Shown here: piece after piece, positions 41,508 through 50,187 of the stretch
Layout of the letters: every line of letters begins with the position of its first letter
Numbering within the stretch: position 1 is the stretch's first letter
Source of the DNA: Streptantibioticus silvisoli
Lineage (GTDB): Bacteria; Actinomycetota; Actinomycetes; Streptomycetales; Streptomycetaceae
Assembly (NCBI RefSeq): GCF_027947535.2
Contig: NZ_JAAGKO020000039.1
Coordinates: 19,573-83,572 of the forward strand
Length of the DNA stretch: 64,000 bases
Reading direction: 5' to 3'
Notes under the pieces: generated by a model
The model's input: the letters and a program-made list of their open reading frames with translations, nothing else
Database searches by the model: none
What the model was told of the DNA's origin: nothing
Program-made: the position numbers and the translations under genes

Positions 41508-42161
41508 GAAGCAGTCCTCCTGCAGAAGTACGTGGTGAACCCGAAGAGCGTGGCGGGCACACCACGCTGCCGAGGCCCAGATCCTGGCGGGACTGGCAAC
41601 CCTGCGGTCCGGTCACGTCTTCCCCGCCCGTGCGGCGCCGGCCCCTCCACCCATGCAACCGCGCCGACCGGACCGGCTGTTCCCCGACACGGCTGGTCGG
41701 CCGTCCAGGCTTCAGGGCGAACGCGTGACCGATCCGATGCCGCGGAAGGCCGCGGACCGGGTCGGCGGACTGTCCCGGGGAGCCCTGGACAACACGGGTG
41801 AGACGGAAACGGAGACGGAAGTCGGACAACGTCGAAGGGCCCCACCGCGACCGGTGGGGCCCTTCGACGTATTGCCCGGTGAGAGCAATGGCGGAGGATA
41901 CGAGATTCGAACTCGTGAGGGGTTGCCCCCAACACGCTTTCCAATTGACCGCCTGCCCGTTCTGGCGTATGCGGTAGCGCCTGGACCTGCGCATTCCCGT
42001 GCTCCGAGAGGGTCTCTGAACCTCCGTGGACGCCTATGGGCGAGACCAAAACTGAGACCGGACAGGAGCCAGCGGCCCGGTACACGGCATCGCCGTCAGG
42101 CCGAAGCAGCGACGTATTCGCGAAGCAGGGCAGCCGTGCCTATGGTGGAGCCTGACGTGAA
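41508..42161. other. 654-bp gap containing the left island boundary
   Basis: 41508-41828 holds the promoter of the deacetylase gene and nothing else recognisable. 41829-41944 is the att repeat. 41945-42161 is non-coding island DNA. Confidence 0.5.
41829..41944. repeat. att repeat, distal copy (tRNA-Ser 3' end plus terminator)
   Basis: 116 bp identical to 49970-50085. It includes the tRNA-Ser 3' half from the anticodon loop (CTTTCCAA), the encoded CCA end and an 18-bp-stem hairpin. It is followed by unrelated sequence, so it is a remnant, not a tRNA gene. The pair bounds an integrated element of about 8.1 kb. Confidence 0.92.
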
Positions 42162-42896
42162 TCAGAACATTCCTGCGAGGGCGACCTTCGCAAGAGTCTC
42201 CGTGCCAAGGGTGGAGGAGGGGTCGAGGGTGAGCTCGCCCAATATGTGGATCGCGGTTTCTTGGTCGCCGCCCCGGCGCAACAGAAGCGCTTTGTTGATC
42301 AGCAGCATGCCCTTGGTCTCAAGGTCGGGATTGCTCTCCAGCCCCTTCGCGATCGCTTGCAACTGGTCGTGCGAGCCGGTCATCAGGGTCGCGAGTTCCT
42401 CCCATGCCGGCGGGAACTGCGGGTGTCGTGCCACGATGCCTTGGAGTATCGCCTTCTTCTTCTCAGGATCGCTGACCCATTCGAGTCGTATGAATGCCAT
42501 GCTGAAGCCAGTGAACAGAGTTCCGGCCCGCTCTCTTCGAAGCATGTCGAGAGCGGTCTTGCGGGTGAAGAATCCGCGTGGGGCGAGGCGGTCGACGCGC
42601 TCGTAGAGCTCTTCGGCCTTGGCGGTGTCTCCCTGGAGCAAAATGGTGAACGCTGCGTCATAGGGTGGGTAGGGCCAGGCGGGAGCGAGTGCCTGAGTCT
42701 GGCCGAGAAAGGTGAGAGCACGGTCGTAATCGCCGCGTCCGCCTGCTTTCCGGGCCCGCTGATGCAGGAGCCTGGCCTGCGCGGGCACTTGCTCGCCACC
42801 TGTGACTTCCCAGTTCACTTTGCCGGTGAAGCCTTTGAGGTCCTGAGTGGTGATCTCTTGCCCGGCCGAGTTTCTGAACACGAGCCGTGCCGTCAT
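42162..42896 (-). CDS. TPR-like island protein
   Basis: 244 residues from ATG 42896. Residues about 35-240 are helical with TPR spacing: 'RARKAGGRGDYDRALTFLGQTQALAPAW', 'GDTAKAEELYERVDRLAPRG' and 'GGDQETAIHILGELTLDP'. The N-terminus starts 'MTARLVFRNSAGQEITTQDLKG', a short beta unit. GC content is lower than in neighbours, which supports foreign origin. A scaffold or sensor role is plausible but not shown. Confidence 0.75.
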   Translation of the reverse strand: MTARLVFRNSAGQEITTQDLKGFTGKVNWEVTGGEQVPAQARLLHQRARKAGGRGDYDRALTFLGQTQALAPAWPYPPYDAAFTILLQGDTAKAEELYERVDRLAPRGFFTRKTALDMLRRERAGTLFTGFSMAFIRLEWVSDPEKKKAILQGIVARHPQFPPAWEELATLMTGSHDQLQAIAKGLESNPDLETKGMLLINKALLLRRGGDQETAIHILGELTLDPSSTLGTETLAKVALAGMF

Positions 42897-43068
42897 CGAA
42901 GTCTCGCAGCCCCAGCGTCCTGGCAGCGGTGGTTGTGTATCGCTTGCTGCGACGGCTGAGGTTATCGGGGCCCGTGCCCCTCATCTCAACGGCGCGGGAC
43001 CGGGCGATCGCGCTCAACCCAGGCGCTGGAAGACGACCTGCCGTACCCGAGTCTTTTCGAAGCCGGCG

Positions 43069-44478
43069 TCATCCATTCAGCGACTGGGAGAGTTCCTGAG
43101 CCGTCATGCGGAATCCCCGGTCCGCAGTGGATCCGTCGAAGAGGATGCCTTCGCTGCGCAGCACGTCCACCGCGGTGTCTGTGCGTTCGGGGTCCGTCCA
43201 ACGGAACCTGGCGCTGACGCGTCTCTTGACCGTAAGCACTCGCCAGGCGTTGGGACACTGCCCACAGTTGCCGATGTGGGTGCCGACCGGGAGGGCATGG
43301 CTGTTGATGGCTGCGGCCACGTCGCCATACGTCGTCCAGCGTCCGGAGGGTATCGCGGCCAGCACGGTGTGGAGGTCCGTCCAGTCCCTGCCGGTGGATC
43401 CGGTGCCTCCTGCCTGCTTGGCGAGCTGGACCAGGTCGGCTTCCGCCACGGCGGCCCACTCATCCGGGTCGACGCCGTCCGGGACATGGTCGGCGTCCAC
43501 CACCCACCAGGTCGTGCCCTGGATGCCGGAGGCGGTACGACCCGTCACCGCCGTGAAGATGTGCTCGGCCAGGCCTGTGGCGGAGTACCGCTTTCCGTCC
43601 GCACCCCAGGTGAGTGGCTTGGCGGTGTTGTTGTTCCACACCGCCCTCGACCGGCCGTCCGTCTCGGCTGCCCAGACGGTGATCCGCTCCCGGATCGCCT
43701 CCGGTGCGCCGTGCTGCGGCACCAGGCGCAGCCGTGTTCCGTCCGGCAGAAGGCCGGTACCGACAAGGACGTGCACGGCGTTCTGCACCCGTGAGCGTTC
43801 CTTGATCTTCTTGGCCGCGGCCTCCGACTCCATCCGGGCAGGGCCGAGAGTGATCTCCTCGACCTCCGGCGTCGGATACACCTTGGTGAAACCGGCGACG
43901 AGGTGCCCTTCCACCTTCCACAGACTGACCTGGACCAGGTCGATGTCCAGATTCATCTCCGAGAGCCACACGACGGTGTGGGTCACCTGCTTGGGGAACT
44001 CCGCGGCAATGACGACGAGCCGTGGGCGCTGGAGCAGTTCGGGGTCCCACTCGCCGTCCACGTGGTCGAGCAGACGCTGCCGGCACTCGTCCTCTGTCAC
44101 CGTCTCGCCCCGGGCGACGCGGAACCTGTGGTGCGCCTGAGCGAGGGTACGGAGGTCGAACCGGGACACCAGGGCCGCGTACGTGATCGCCTGGAGGTGG
44201 ACGTCGCGGTCCGCCATGCCCCGTTTCAACTCCACGACGACGAGCCGCCCGGTCGCGTCCAGGCCCAGAACGTCCAGCCGGTCCTTGGCGGGCACACCGT
44301 CGGCGTCGGCCCACCGGTCGAACTCCGCCGTGACGACCAGCACCGACTCGCCCAGCACCTGCGGGTGTGCGATGACCCACTCCTGGAGGTGCCGCCGCTC
44401 CAGAAGGCCCTCCGCCGCCAGGCCGGTCCGCGCGACCGGAATCGCCTTCTGCCCCGACACGGTGAAGAGGTGATCCAT
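43069..44478 (-). CDS. PD-(D/E)XK nuclease with RAMA/DUF4357-like and alkyltransferase-like domains
   Basis: 469 residues from ATG 44478 (GGGGG seven bases upstream). Residues about 20-200: a NucS/DUF91-like PD-(D/E)XK nuclease, with Asp69 in 'DRLDVLGLD' and Glu83-Leu-Lys85 in 'VVVELKRG'. Residues about 285-330: 'WGADGKRYSATGLAEHIF' and 'SGIQGTTWW', resembling RAMA/DUF4357 domains that accompany restriction and methylase systems. Residues about 365-450: an MGMT/ATL-like DNA-binding domain ('TTYGDVAAAINSHALPVGTHIG'), in which the PCHR active site is replaced by 'CPNAWR'. It follows the HsdM-HsdS fusion on the same strand, so a restriction role against modified or unmodified DNA is likely. Confidence 0.8.
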   Translation of the reverse strand: MDHLFTVSGQKAIPVARTGLAAEGLLERRHLQEWVIAHPQVLGESVLVVTAEFDRWADADGVPAKDRLDVLGLDATGRLVVVELKRGMADRDVHLQAITYAALVSRFDLRTLAQAHHRFRVARGETVTEDECRQRLLDHVDGEWDPELLQRPRLVVIAAEFPKQVTHTVVWLSEMNLDIDLVQVSLWKVEGHLVAGFTKVYPTPEVEEITLGPARMESEAAAKKIKERSRVQNAVHVLVGTGLLPDGTRLRLVPQHGAPEAIRERITVWAAETDGRSRAVWNNNTAKPLTWGADGKRYSATGLAEHIFTAVTGRTASGIQGTTWWVVDADHVPDGVDPDEWAAVAEADLVQLAKQAGGTGSTGRDWTDLHTVLAAIPSGRWTTYGDVAAAINSHALPVGTHIGNCGQCPNAWRVLTVKRRVSARFRWTDPERTDTAVDVLRSEGILFDGSTADRGFRMTAQELSQSLNG

Positions 44479-44691
44479 GTTGCGCCCCCACGGCTGTCCG
44501 GCACCCTGGCCGGGTGCCGCCAGCCTACGGTCTGTCGTCTGCCTTCGTGCCGGACCGGTCTGCGGTACCCCGGAGTCCGCCCACGCCGGGAACGGCGGTA
44601 TGTCGTGTAACGGCGCCGCGTGCGGGGACGCGCCGCCTCCGAACCGGCCGACCACACCGGTCTCTCCGCACCCCGGCGATCGTGTCCGCCC

Positions 44692-46773
44692 TCAGGCACC
44701 GCCCATCAGGAGCGCCGCGAGTGCGTCCTGGCGTACTCGTTCCAGCAGGGTCAACTCCTCGTGCAACTGCCTCTGGTAATCGGCCACCCGTTCCATCACC
44801 TCGGCCAGCGCGTGTTGTGGGCCCGGCTCGGGCCAAGGTACTGGAAGGTCCTTCAGGACCGCGGCCGAGATCGTCCGCATCGTCGTGATGCCCGTGGAGT
44901 GCGCGTCCAGCCAGGCGCGTGCCTCCCCGCTTCGCAGATAGGCCGCCAGATAGTCGGGGTCGAGGCCCGTCGGCGGGCGGAGGATGAAGCAACCGGTGCC
45001 GCAGATCCAGCCCTTCTGCTCAGTTCGCACCACCGCGCAACGGCCCAGCTGGCCCCGACGTGCCAGCACCACGTCGCCGACCCGGAGCCGGAAACGCCTC
45101 AGAACGTCCGCCCGCCGTTCGTCGAGTCGTTTCATCCCCCTCTCGTCGAACCCCGCGGCGGTCAGGTCCTTCGGCATCACGACGGGCACCCCGCCCTGCT
45201 CCACGTAGTCACCGGCGCGAACGAGGCTGCCGGAGGGCCCGGCGAGCAGCAGACTGTTCGCGTCTGCGGCCTCGCCGGTCACGAACTGCCCCAGGGGAAC
45301 GCGGGGGGCCTGTGCCTTACCGTCAACCGAGCGTCGGCAGGCGTCCAGCGCGTCCCTGAGCCCGCTTCCCGACACGGATCTCGCCCTCTCGTGCTGGTCG
45401 AGGGCGTCGAGGAGCCCGAACAGGCCGAGCGCGGCGTTGGGACGATTCGGCACCGAGGTGACGTAACGGCGAGGGTCCAGACTGTACCCGTGCTTGATCA
45501 CGTCCTCGTGTGTGACGGATCGGGAGAAGCCCGGCTCGTCCGGGGTCGTGCCCGGCGCACGGCGCCACTCGGCGAACCGCCGGCTGATCCGCTCGACGTC
45601 GTTAGCCGTCAGTACCCGCTCCCGCCGCGGCAACTGGATGCCCAGGTCGCTGGCATCGACGAGCAGGATGCGTTTCGTTTGACCGGCGGGCAGTTGACGG
45701 GTCTTGTCACGGGCGAGCACCCAGACATGCACCGGAACCGATGTCTGGGGGAAGAAGAGGTGCCCGGGCAGGGCGACGACGCACAGGACGTTGCCGCCCT
45801 CCACCATCTGCCGGCGCTTATCCATCTCCCGGCCGTGCGGCGACCAGGCGGCCGCCGGCGCCGTGATCATGGCGGCCGTCCCGCCGTTGCTCAACCGGTC
45901 CAGTGCCATTTGCAGCCACGCGAAGTGGACGCTGTGGCCCGCCTCCCGGCCCGTCTTCCGGGAGACTCGCCCGCCGGTCTCGGGAACGCGGAGGTGGAAG
46001 GGGGGGTTGCTGACCACACAGTCCACCAGCCCATCGCCCGGCTGCCCGAACGGCCCGGCCGGTCGGGCACGACCGACGGCCGGACGCTCCACACCGTGCA
46101 GAGCCAGGTTCATCCGGGCGAGCCTCTCGTTGCCCGGGTTCAGGGTCACCGCCTCGACGGTGGCCCCGTCGACCACCCCTCGCTCCTCCAGACAGGGCAC
46201 AACCGCAGCCAGGACTTCGCCCGTTCCGCACGCCGGGTCGAGGATCCGGTCGCCCGGCTGCGGGTCCGCCAGCGCTGCCAGCAGCAGGGCGACCGCGCGC
46301 GGCGTATGGAACTCACCGCTGTCGCCGGACCGTGTATCCCGGGCGTGCCGTTCGATGAGCGATTCGCAGACTTCGGCGAGATCCGCCTCGGCCGGCGCGG
46401 GCCAGTCCTGAAGAGCGACCAGGACGTCGGCCAGCCAGGGAAGGTCGTCCGCCGTGGCGCCGGCGGACGACAGGCCGAGCCGGAACAGCTCCGGCTCGGG
46501 ATAACCATCGTGCTCCCGAGCACTGTTGAGCATCACTTCGAGGTCGGAGACCGGCGGATGGCCGCTCCCGGCCTCTGCGACGGCCCGCGCCCACCGCCTA
46601 CTCAGACTGTCCCCGGCCTGCTCGTCCGTCGCGACGAAGCGGGCCAGGACCAAAAGTGTCAGCACGGACGTGAGGTCGTCGACCGAGTTGCGGCCGCGCC
46701 GGAACGGTGTCAACGCCCGCCAGACCCGGTCAGCGAGATTCATGGTGCCGTTCACGGCCTGGACGTGTCTCAC
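44692..46773 (-). CDS. HsdM-HsdS fusion: N6-adenine methyltransferase with specificity domain
   Basis: About 693 residues from GTG 46773 (nine bases after AGAGAGG; ATG 46743 and GTG 46782 are alternatives). Helical N-terminus, then an N6-methylase core: motif I 'DPACGTGE' (about 178-185) and motif IV 'NPPF' (about 255). The last 220 residues look like one HsdS target-recognition half: 'LRVGDVVLARRGQLGRCAVV', 'GCFILRPPTGLDPDYLAAYLRS' and a coiled C-terminal helix. Fusing both subunits is a type IIG/I-like arrangement without HsdR. The downstream nuclease may supply cleavage. Confidence 0.85.
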   Translation of the reverse strand: MRHVQAVNGTMNLADRVWRALTPFRRGRNSVDDLTSVLTLLVLARFVATDEQAGDSLSRRWARAVAEAGSGHPPVSDLEVMLNSAREHDGYPEPELFRLGLSSAGATADDLPWLADVLVALQDWPAPAEADLAEVCESLIERHARDTRSGDSGEFHTPRAVALLLAALADPQPGDRILDPACGTGEVLAAVVPCLEERGVVDGATVEAVTLNPGNERLARMNLALHGVERPAVGRARPAGPFGQPGDGLVDCVVSNPPFHLRVPETGGRVSRKTGREAGHSVHFAWLQMALDRLSNGGTAAMITAPAAAWSPHGREMDKRRQMVEGGNVLCVVALPGHLFFPQTSVPVHVWVLARDKTRQLPAGQTKRILLVDASDLGIQLPRRERVLTANDVERISRRFAEWRRAPGTTPDEPGFSRSVTHEDVIKHGYSLDPRRYVTSVPNRPNAALGLFGLLDALDQHERARSVSGSGLRDALDACRRSVDGKAQAPRVPLGQFVTGEAADANSLLLAGPSGSLVRAGDYVEQGGVPVVMPKDLTAAGFDERGMKRLDERRADVLRRFRLRVGDVVLARRGQLGRCAVVRTEQKGWICGTGCFILRPPTGLDPDYLAAYLRSGEARAWLDAHSTGITTMRTISAAVLKDLPVPWPEPGPQHALAEVMERVADYQRQLHEELTLLERVRQDALAALLMGGA

Positions 46774-46794
46774 AGGGACCACCCTCTCTGTGGG

Positions 46795-46914
46795 CTACTT
46801 CAGCCTGATCAGCAGATACACCACCGGCGTCGCGGCCAGCATCAGCATGCACAGCCGCAGCGTCGACCAGTTGCTCTGCATCGCCTCACCCAGCAGTTTG
46901 CAGAACGCCTTCAT
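46795..46914 (-). CDS. 39-residue membrane peptide leading the methylase operon
   Basis: ATG 46914 follows GGGAG by seven bases. The product begins 'MKAFCKLLGEAMQSNWSTL' and continues with one hydrophobic helix and a basic end ('LLIRLK'). Its stop is 21 bp before the methylase start, so it is the first gene of the operon. No family recognised. A small membrane effector or regulator are both possible. It is too short for most gene finders. Confidence 0.65.
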   Translation of the reverse strand: MKAFCKLLGEAMQSNWSTLRLCMLMLAATPVVYLLIRLK

Positions 46915-47289
46915 CACGTTACTCCCTTTTGGTGCGCAGTGTCGTTGCGCACAACCTTAACTATTCGTAACCGCGTTGAGCGCGGTTGCCCGTCGGTAGG
47001 AACAGAGGGAAAACTAACAGGAGTTGATGGGAACGCACTGCCGTTGGCGGGAGCCCACGACGCTCGAGAGGCCGACCGCGCAGCGATAGTGCGCAGAAAC
47101 AAGAGGTCTTGTTCTGGCTGTTCTGGGCGTGGGGATCGCACCCGGAACGAGGGAATGAATGGCAGTCGCCAGCGTGGCAATGTGAGACAGATCACTACTC
47201 TGCCGAGGTGGGTGGGGGCACCTGCCGCGTCCCAGGCCCTGTTGCCGTCATGAGTCGACGAGTGCGACAGGGATGGGGCGCTTGCCGCG
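46915..47289. promoter_or_regulatory. 375-bp operator/promoter region of the island operon
   Basis: AT-rich for the window (ACCTTAACTATTCGTAACC). AACCGCG (46969-46975) and CGCGGTT (46981-46987) form an inverted repeat with a 5-base loop, upstream of the 39-residue gene on the minus strand. The right half, up to the excisionase fragment, shows no gene, though a 20-codon frame with a ribosome site (AGGAG) starts near 47027. Confidence 0.45.
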
Positions 47290-47595
47290 ACGGCTGCCCT
47301 GCCCTCGCACGTCCTCGCCCAGATCGCCGACCTGCTCGGCGTCGACGAGGACGCCCTGCTCGCCCTGAAGCGCCAGAGCGACCACTCCCACAACGACGCC
47401 ACCCTCGTCGCCCTCACCGTCGCGGAGGCCGCGCGCCGCATCGGCATGGGCCGCCGTACCAAGCTCTACGAGTACGTCTCCTCCGGCGAGATCGCCTCCG
47501 TCAAGATCGGACGCCTGCGCCGCATCCCCACGGAAGCGCTCGCCGACTTCGTCGCCCGGCACAACACCCGTGCCGACTTCGACACCGCGGCATGA
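47290..47595 (+). pseudogene. excisionase-like helix-turn-helix fragment, start lost
   Basis: The frame ending at TGA 47593-47595 encodes 'LTVAEAARRIGMGRRTKLYEYVSSGEIASVKIGRLRRIP' (given as the family order: 'LTVAEAARRIGMGR', 'KLYEYVSSGEIASVKIG', 'RRIPTEALADFV'), a typical excisionase/MerR-type DNA-binding domain. The frame is closed upstream at 47251-47253 and no ATG, GTG or TTG precedes the domain, so the 5' end is lost or frameshifted. Position just before an integrase start is that of a classical xis. Confidence 0.65.
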
Positions 47596-47605
47596 GGAGG
47601 CGACC

Positions 47606-47971
47606 ATGGCAAAGACCCGCCAGCCCAATAGGGCCTCCTCCATCTACCTAGGCACGGACGGTCGTTGGCACGGCCGCGTCACCGTCGGCGTCAAGGACGA
47701 CGGCACCCCGGACCGGCGCCACATATCCCCCAAGACCCGACCCGAAGTCACCAAGGCCGTCCGCCAACTGGAGAAGGAGCGTGACGCAGGCACCGTCCGC
47801 AAGCCCGGCAACGCGTGGACGGTCAAGGCATGGCTCACCCACTGGATCGAGAACATCGCGCCGATCAGCGTCTCGGAGAACACGATCGCTGGCTACGAGG
47901 TCCTGTGCGCGTTCACCTCATACCGGGGATGTGATCCTTCCGAAAATGGACAAGCGTCAGCGGGCCCTTGA
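47606..47971 (+). pseudogene. truncated phage-type (tyrosine) integrase, N-terminal part only
   Basis: Starts at ATG 47606 with GAGGAGG upstream, overlapping nothing. Residues 1-100 carry an N-terminal DNA-binding unit ('SSIYLGTDGRWHGRVTVG', 'SPKTRPEVTKAVRQLEKERD') and the beginning of the SAM-like core-binding domain ('TVKAWLTHWIENIAPISVSENTIAGYE'-type order, in part 'VKAWLTHWIENIAPI'). After about residue 100 the sequence departs and stops. The catalytic Arg-His-Arg-Tyr domain is not found anywhere in the island, so the element cannot excise by itself. Confidence 0.75.
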
Positions 47972-48257
47972 GGAAGAGTGGGCGCAATCGGCGTGGCAGT
48001 CATGGCAGCGCAGGGACGACCACAAGCTGGACGCCGAGCAGGCCGTCCTGCGCATGGTTCGGGAGTGGTGCGGAGAGGAACGGGCCGAGCGCTACGACGA
48101 GTTGGTCGCCCTGCGAGCGGAAGTGCAGCGCCTCGGCGAGCTGGTCGAACGCGCCGTACGAGCGCTGCGCGACCGGGGGCACGGCGTCATCGCCTCCACC
48201 ATTGCGCGCGACCTGGGCGTCCATATCTCCAGCCTTGATCCAGACGTACGTCGGTGA
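47946..48257 (+). CDS. small coiled-coil protein of unknown function
   Basis: 103 residues from ATG 47946, inside the tail of the integrase remnant. Highly charged and helical: 'QRALEEEWAQSAWQSWQRRDDHKL' in two helices and 'ELVALRAEVQRLGELVERAVRALRDRG' coiled coil, ending 'ASTIARDLGVHISSLDPDVRR', which could be a helix-turn-helix. Its 3' end overlaps the convergent frameshifted gene by 71 bp. The ribosome site is weak, so it could also be a remnant. Confidence 0.5.
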   Translation: MDKRQRALEEEWAQSAWQSWQRRDDHKLDAEQAVLRMVREWCGEERAERYDELVALRAEVQRLGELVERAVRALRDRGHGVIASTIARDLGVHISSLDPDVRR

Positions 48258-49829
48258 AGTCCCGCCGTGGTTCCGGCTCGGCGCGCTGGGACTGCGGCGG
48301 CAGCCTCTCCTTCTCCGGTCGGTCCGGGTTCCAGCCGTTCAAGTAGGGGCGCAACTGATCGCCGGACGGGTCACTGTCGAACTCTGCCTCGGCGAGGCCA
48401 CGTTCAGCGGTCAGATCAAGGCTGTCCGCCTGCTCCTTGCCCCACTGGGACCACTGCCGTAGCCGTTCGGCTTCTGCGGGCTGGGTGGTGCCGCCTGCTG
48501 CCTGGTCCAGTGCCGTGCAGAACACACGGATCTCGGCTGCCGATCGCCATGCATCAAGCGCCGTGGCGAATCGGCCGCCTCTCGCCGCGTGGGTCGCGGC
48601 AGTTCTGGCTTCCGTAAGCGCGGACTCCCACTCCCGTTGCCGGCGTTCCCGTTCTTTGGCCTCCGCCTGCTTCCGCTCTTTTTCCTGCCGTTCCCACTCC
48701 GCTTGCTGCTGCCGGTACGCGGCCTCCCGTTCGAGTCGGGCCCGCTCCTGCTCCTCGGCATGCTTCTTCAGGGCACGGAAGATCGTGTCGATCTGCGCCT
48801 CCAGCGGCTTCGCGGAGGTGTCGGCCCAGTTCAGCTTCGAGCCGTGCCCCTGTGAGAGGTGAAGCTCCAGTTCTCCGGACGGCTCAGACCGGAACGCCGG
48901 CGTTGCACGCTGCCAGTCGTATGTCCGGCGCTGGCCCTTCTGAGGCGGTACATAGCGGACCTGCTTCCCCTTCTCCTGGAAGCCCAGTTCGTACGTTCTG
49001 CCATGGATGGTCAGCATCGGCCGCGGTTGCCTGCGCTTCTTGGACACGGTCATATCGCCGTGACAGCTGAGGGCCTTCTCCGCCAGGAGCTGGATCAGGG
49101 ACAGCACGCGAGGAAGCACGTCCTCGGAGACCTCGAAGGCGCTGTGGTCGGCACGGACGGCCCGATCACCTCGTCGATATCAGCGATCGTCCTGCTGCGT
49201 TGCAGCCGGATCCGGTTCCACTCGGTGTCGTCCTCGCCGGTGATCCTGAGCAGCCCCAGGAGGAAGTCGCCCTTCGCCCGGCCGCTGTACTTCAAGTGAT
49301 ACCCGGTGGGTGCGCAGGTGCGAGCCGCGTCGAACGCCCTTCTGTAGCCGGCTCGTTCCGCCGGTTTCTGATACGGGATCCGGAGGAAGCGCTCGACTGC
49401 CAGAACCTGCTCGATCAGGGCTGGGCCTCCGATCTCGCCCTTGCCCCGAGCCGGCCGAGCCGGCGTCCGCGGAGTGCTCGCGTCAGCGACTGTCGCTGGA
49501 CAGTCGGCCTGGCCAGCGCCCCCGGGCCCGGAGGAGGCCGTGGGTTCCCCTGCTGGGGAGGCCGAGACGCCGGCCGCAGTGGCGACCCGTGGTCGCTTCG
49601 CGGGCAGGTCGGGATGGTGGCCCTGTGCCAGATAAAACGTGCCTGCGTCCGTGATCTCGGCCAGCCACCTCTTTCCGCCAGCCTTCGGCATGGCGATCAG
49701 ACCCCGCTCCTTCAAAGCGTGGGCGGTCAGTGCCAGATCGGAGTTGTCGGATGTGACCGGGTCGCTTCCGTCCCCGATGCGAGTCAGCAGGGCGAGCTGG
49801 CGTTCGTTGAGCCGTGACCAACGCTGCAT
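48187..49829 (-). pseudogene. large island protein interrupted by a single-base frameshift
   Basis: Two reading frames join near 49155-49175. The upstream part (ATG 49829, 'MQRWSRLNERQLALLTRIG') reads to 'DIDEVIG' and then enters a spurious tail ending at 49095. The downstream frame reads 'AVRADHSAFEVSEDVLPRVL' and goes on for about 320 residues to 48187, with a Glu/Arg/Gln-rich coiled coil and a C-terminal 'QWWRR'. Inserting one base after GATCGGG restores a continuous protein of about 545 residues. I recall the intact form as a single gene in other streptomycetes. It could be a real mutation or a homopolymer sequencing error. Function unknown. Confidence 0.75.
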
Positions 49830-49969
49830 GGTTCGTTCGTACCGGCGGTCTATGCCGGCGCACAGACTTTCCGCTGCGCGCCACTCGAACGAGGGGCGAG
49901 CCGAGACGAGTACGGTCCGAGACCGTTCACCAGGTACGCCGACTGTGCGGACGCCAACTGAGACCACAC

Positions 49970-50085
49970 ACGTCGAAGGGCCCCACCGCGACCGGTGGGG
50001 CCCTTCGACGTATTGCCCGGTGAGAGCAATGGCGGAGGATACGAGATTCGAACTCGTGAGGGGTTGCCCCCAACACGCTTTCCAA
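49970..50085. repeat. att repeat, proximal copy (within the functional tRNA-Ser)
   Basis: Identical to 41829-41944 over 116 bp. It covers the tRNA-Ser 3' half and the downstream terminator, and identity ends at the anticodon loop (CTTTCCAA), the usual crossover segment for tRNA-targeting tyrosine integrases. Confidence 0.92.
49971..50013 (-). terminator. terminator of tRNA-Ser(GGA)
   Basis: CGTCGAAGGGCCCCACC (49971-49987) pairs perfectly with GGTGGGGCCCTTCGACG around GCGACC, just past the tRNA 3' end on the minus strand. Confidence 0.85.
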
Positions 50086-50117
50086 GCGTGCGCCCTAGGC
50101 CACTAGGCGAATCCTCC
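50030..50117 (-). tRNA. tRNA-Ser (GGA anticodon)
   Basis: Acceptor arms GGAGGAT (from 50117) and ATCCTCC (ending 50034) pair perfectly. The anticodon loop is CTTGGAAAG, the long variable arm GGGGGCAACCCC is typical of Ser, and the T-arm is CGAGTTCGAATCTCG. Discriminator G and an encoded CCA follow. It is the integration target of the neighbouring island. Confidence 0.95.
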
Positions 50118-50187
50118 GTGGAGAACAGTACAGGGTGCGGAGGGGTGGTTGCGAACTCGATGTGAGGGCGGGGGGTGGGGTAGGGTT

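Noticed and set aside
40284..41801. Long plus-strand open frame with VTFSG repeats
   Set aside because: It runs antisense through the well-supported PIG-L deacetylase gene and comes from the 15-bp repeats plus GC bias.
41887..41944. Sequence matching tRNA-Ser at the island's left end
   Set aside because: Only the 3' half up to the anticodon loop is present. The 5' half is replaced by unrelated DNA, so it cannot be a functional tRNA. It is an att remnant.
47109..47651. Plus-strand frame starting MFWLFWAWG over the excisionase region
   Set aside because: Its later part is Arg/Pro-rich out-of-frame reading of the helix-turn-helix domain. The true coding frame is the one ending at 47595.
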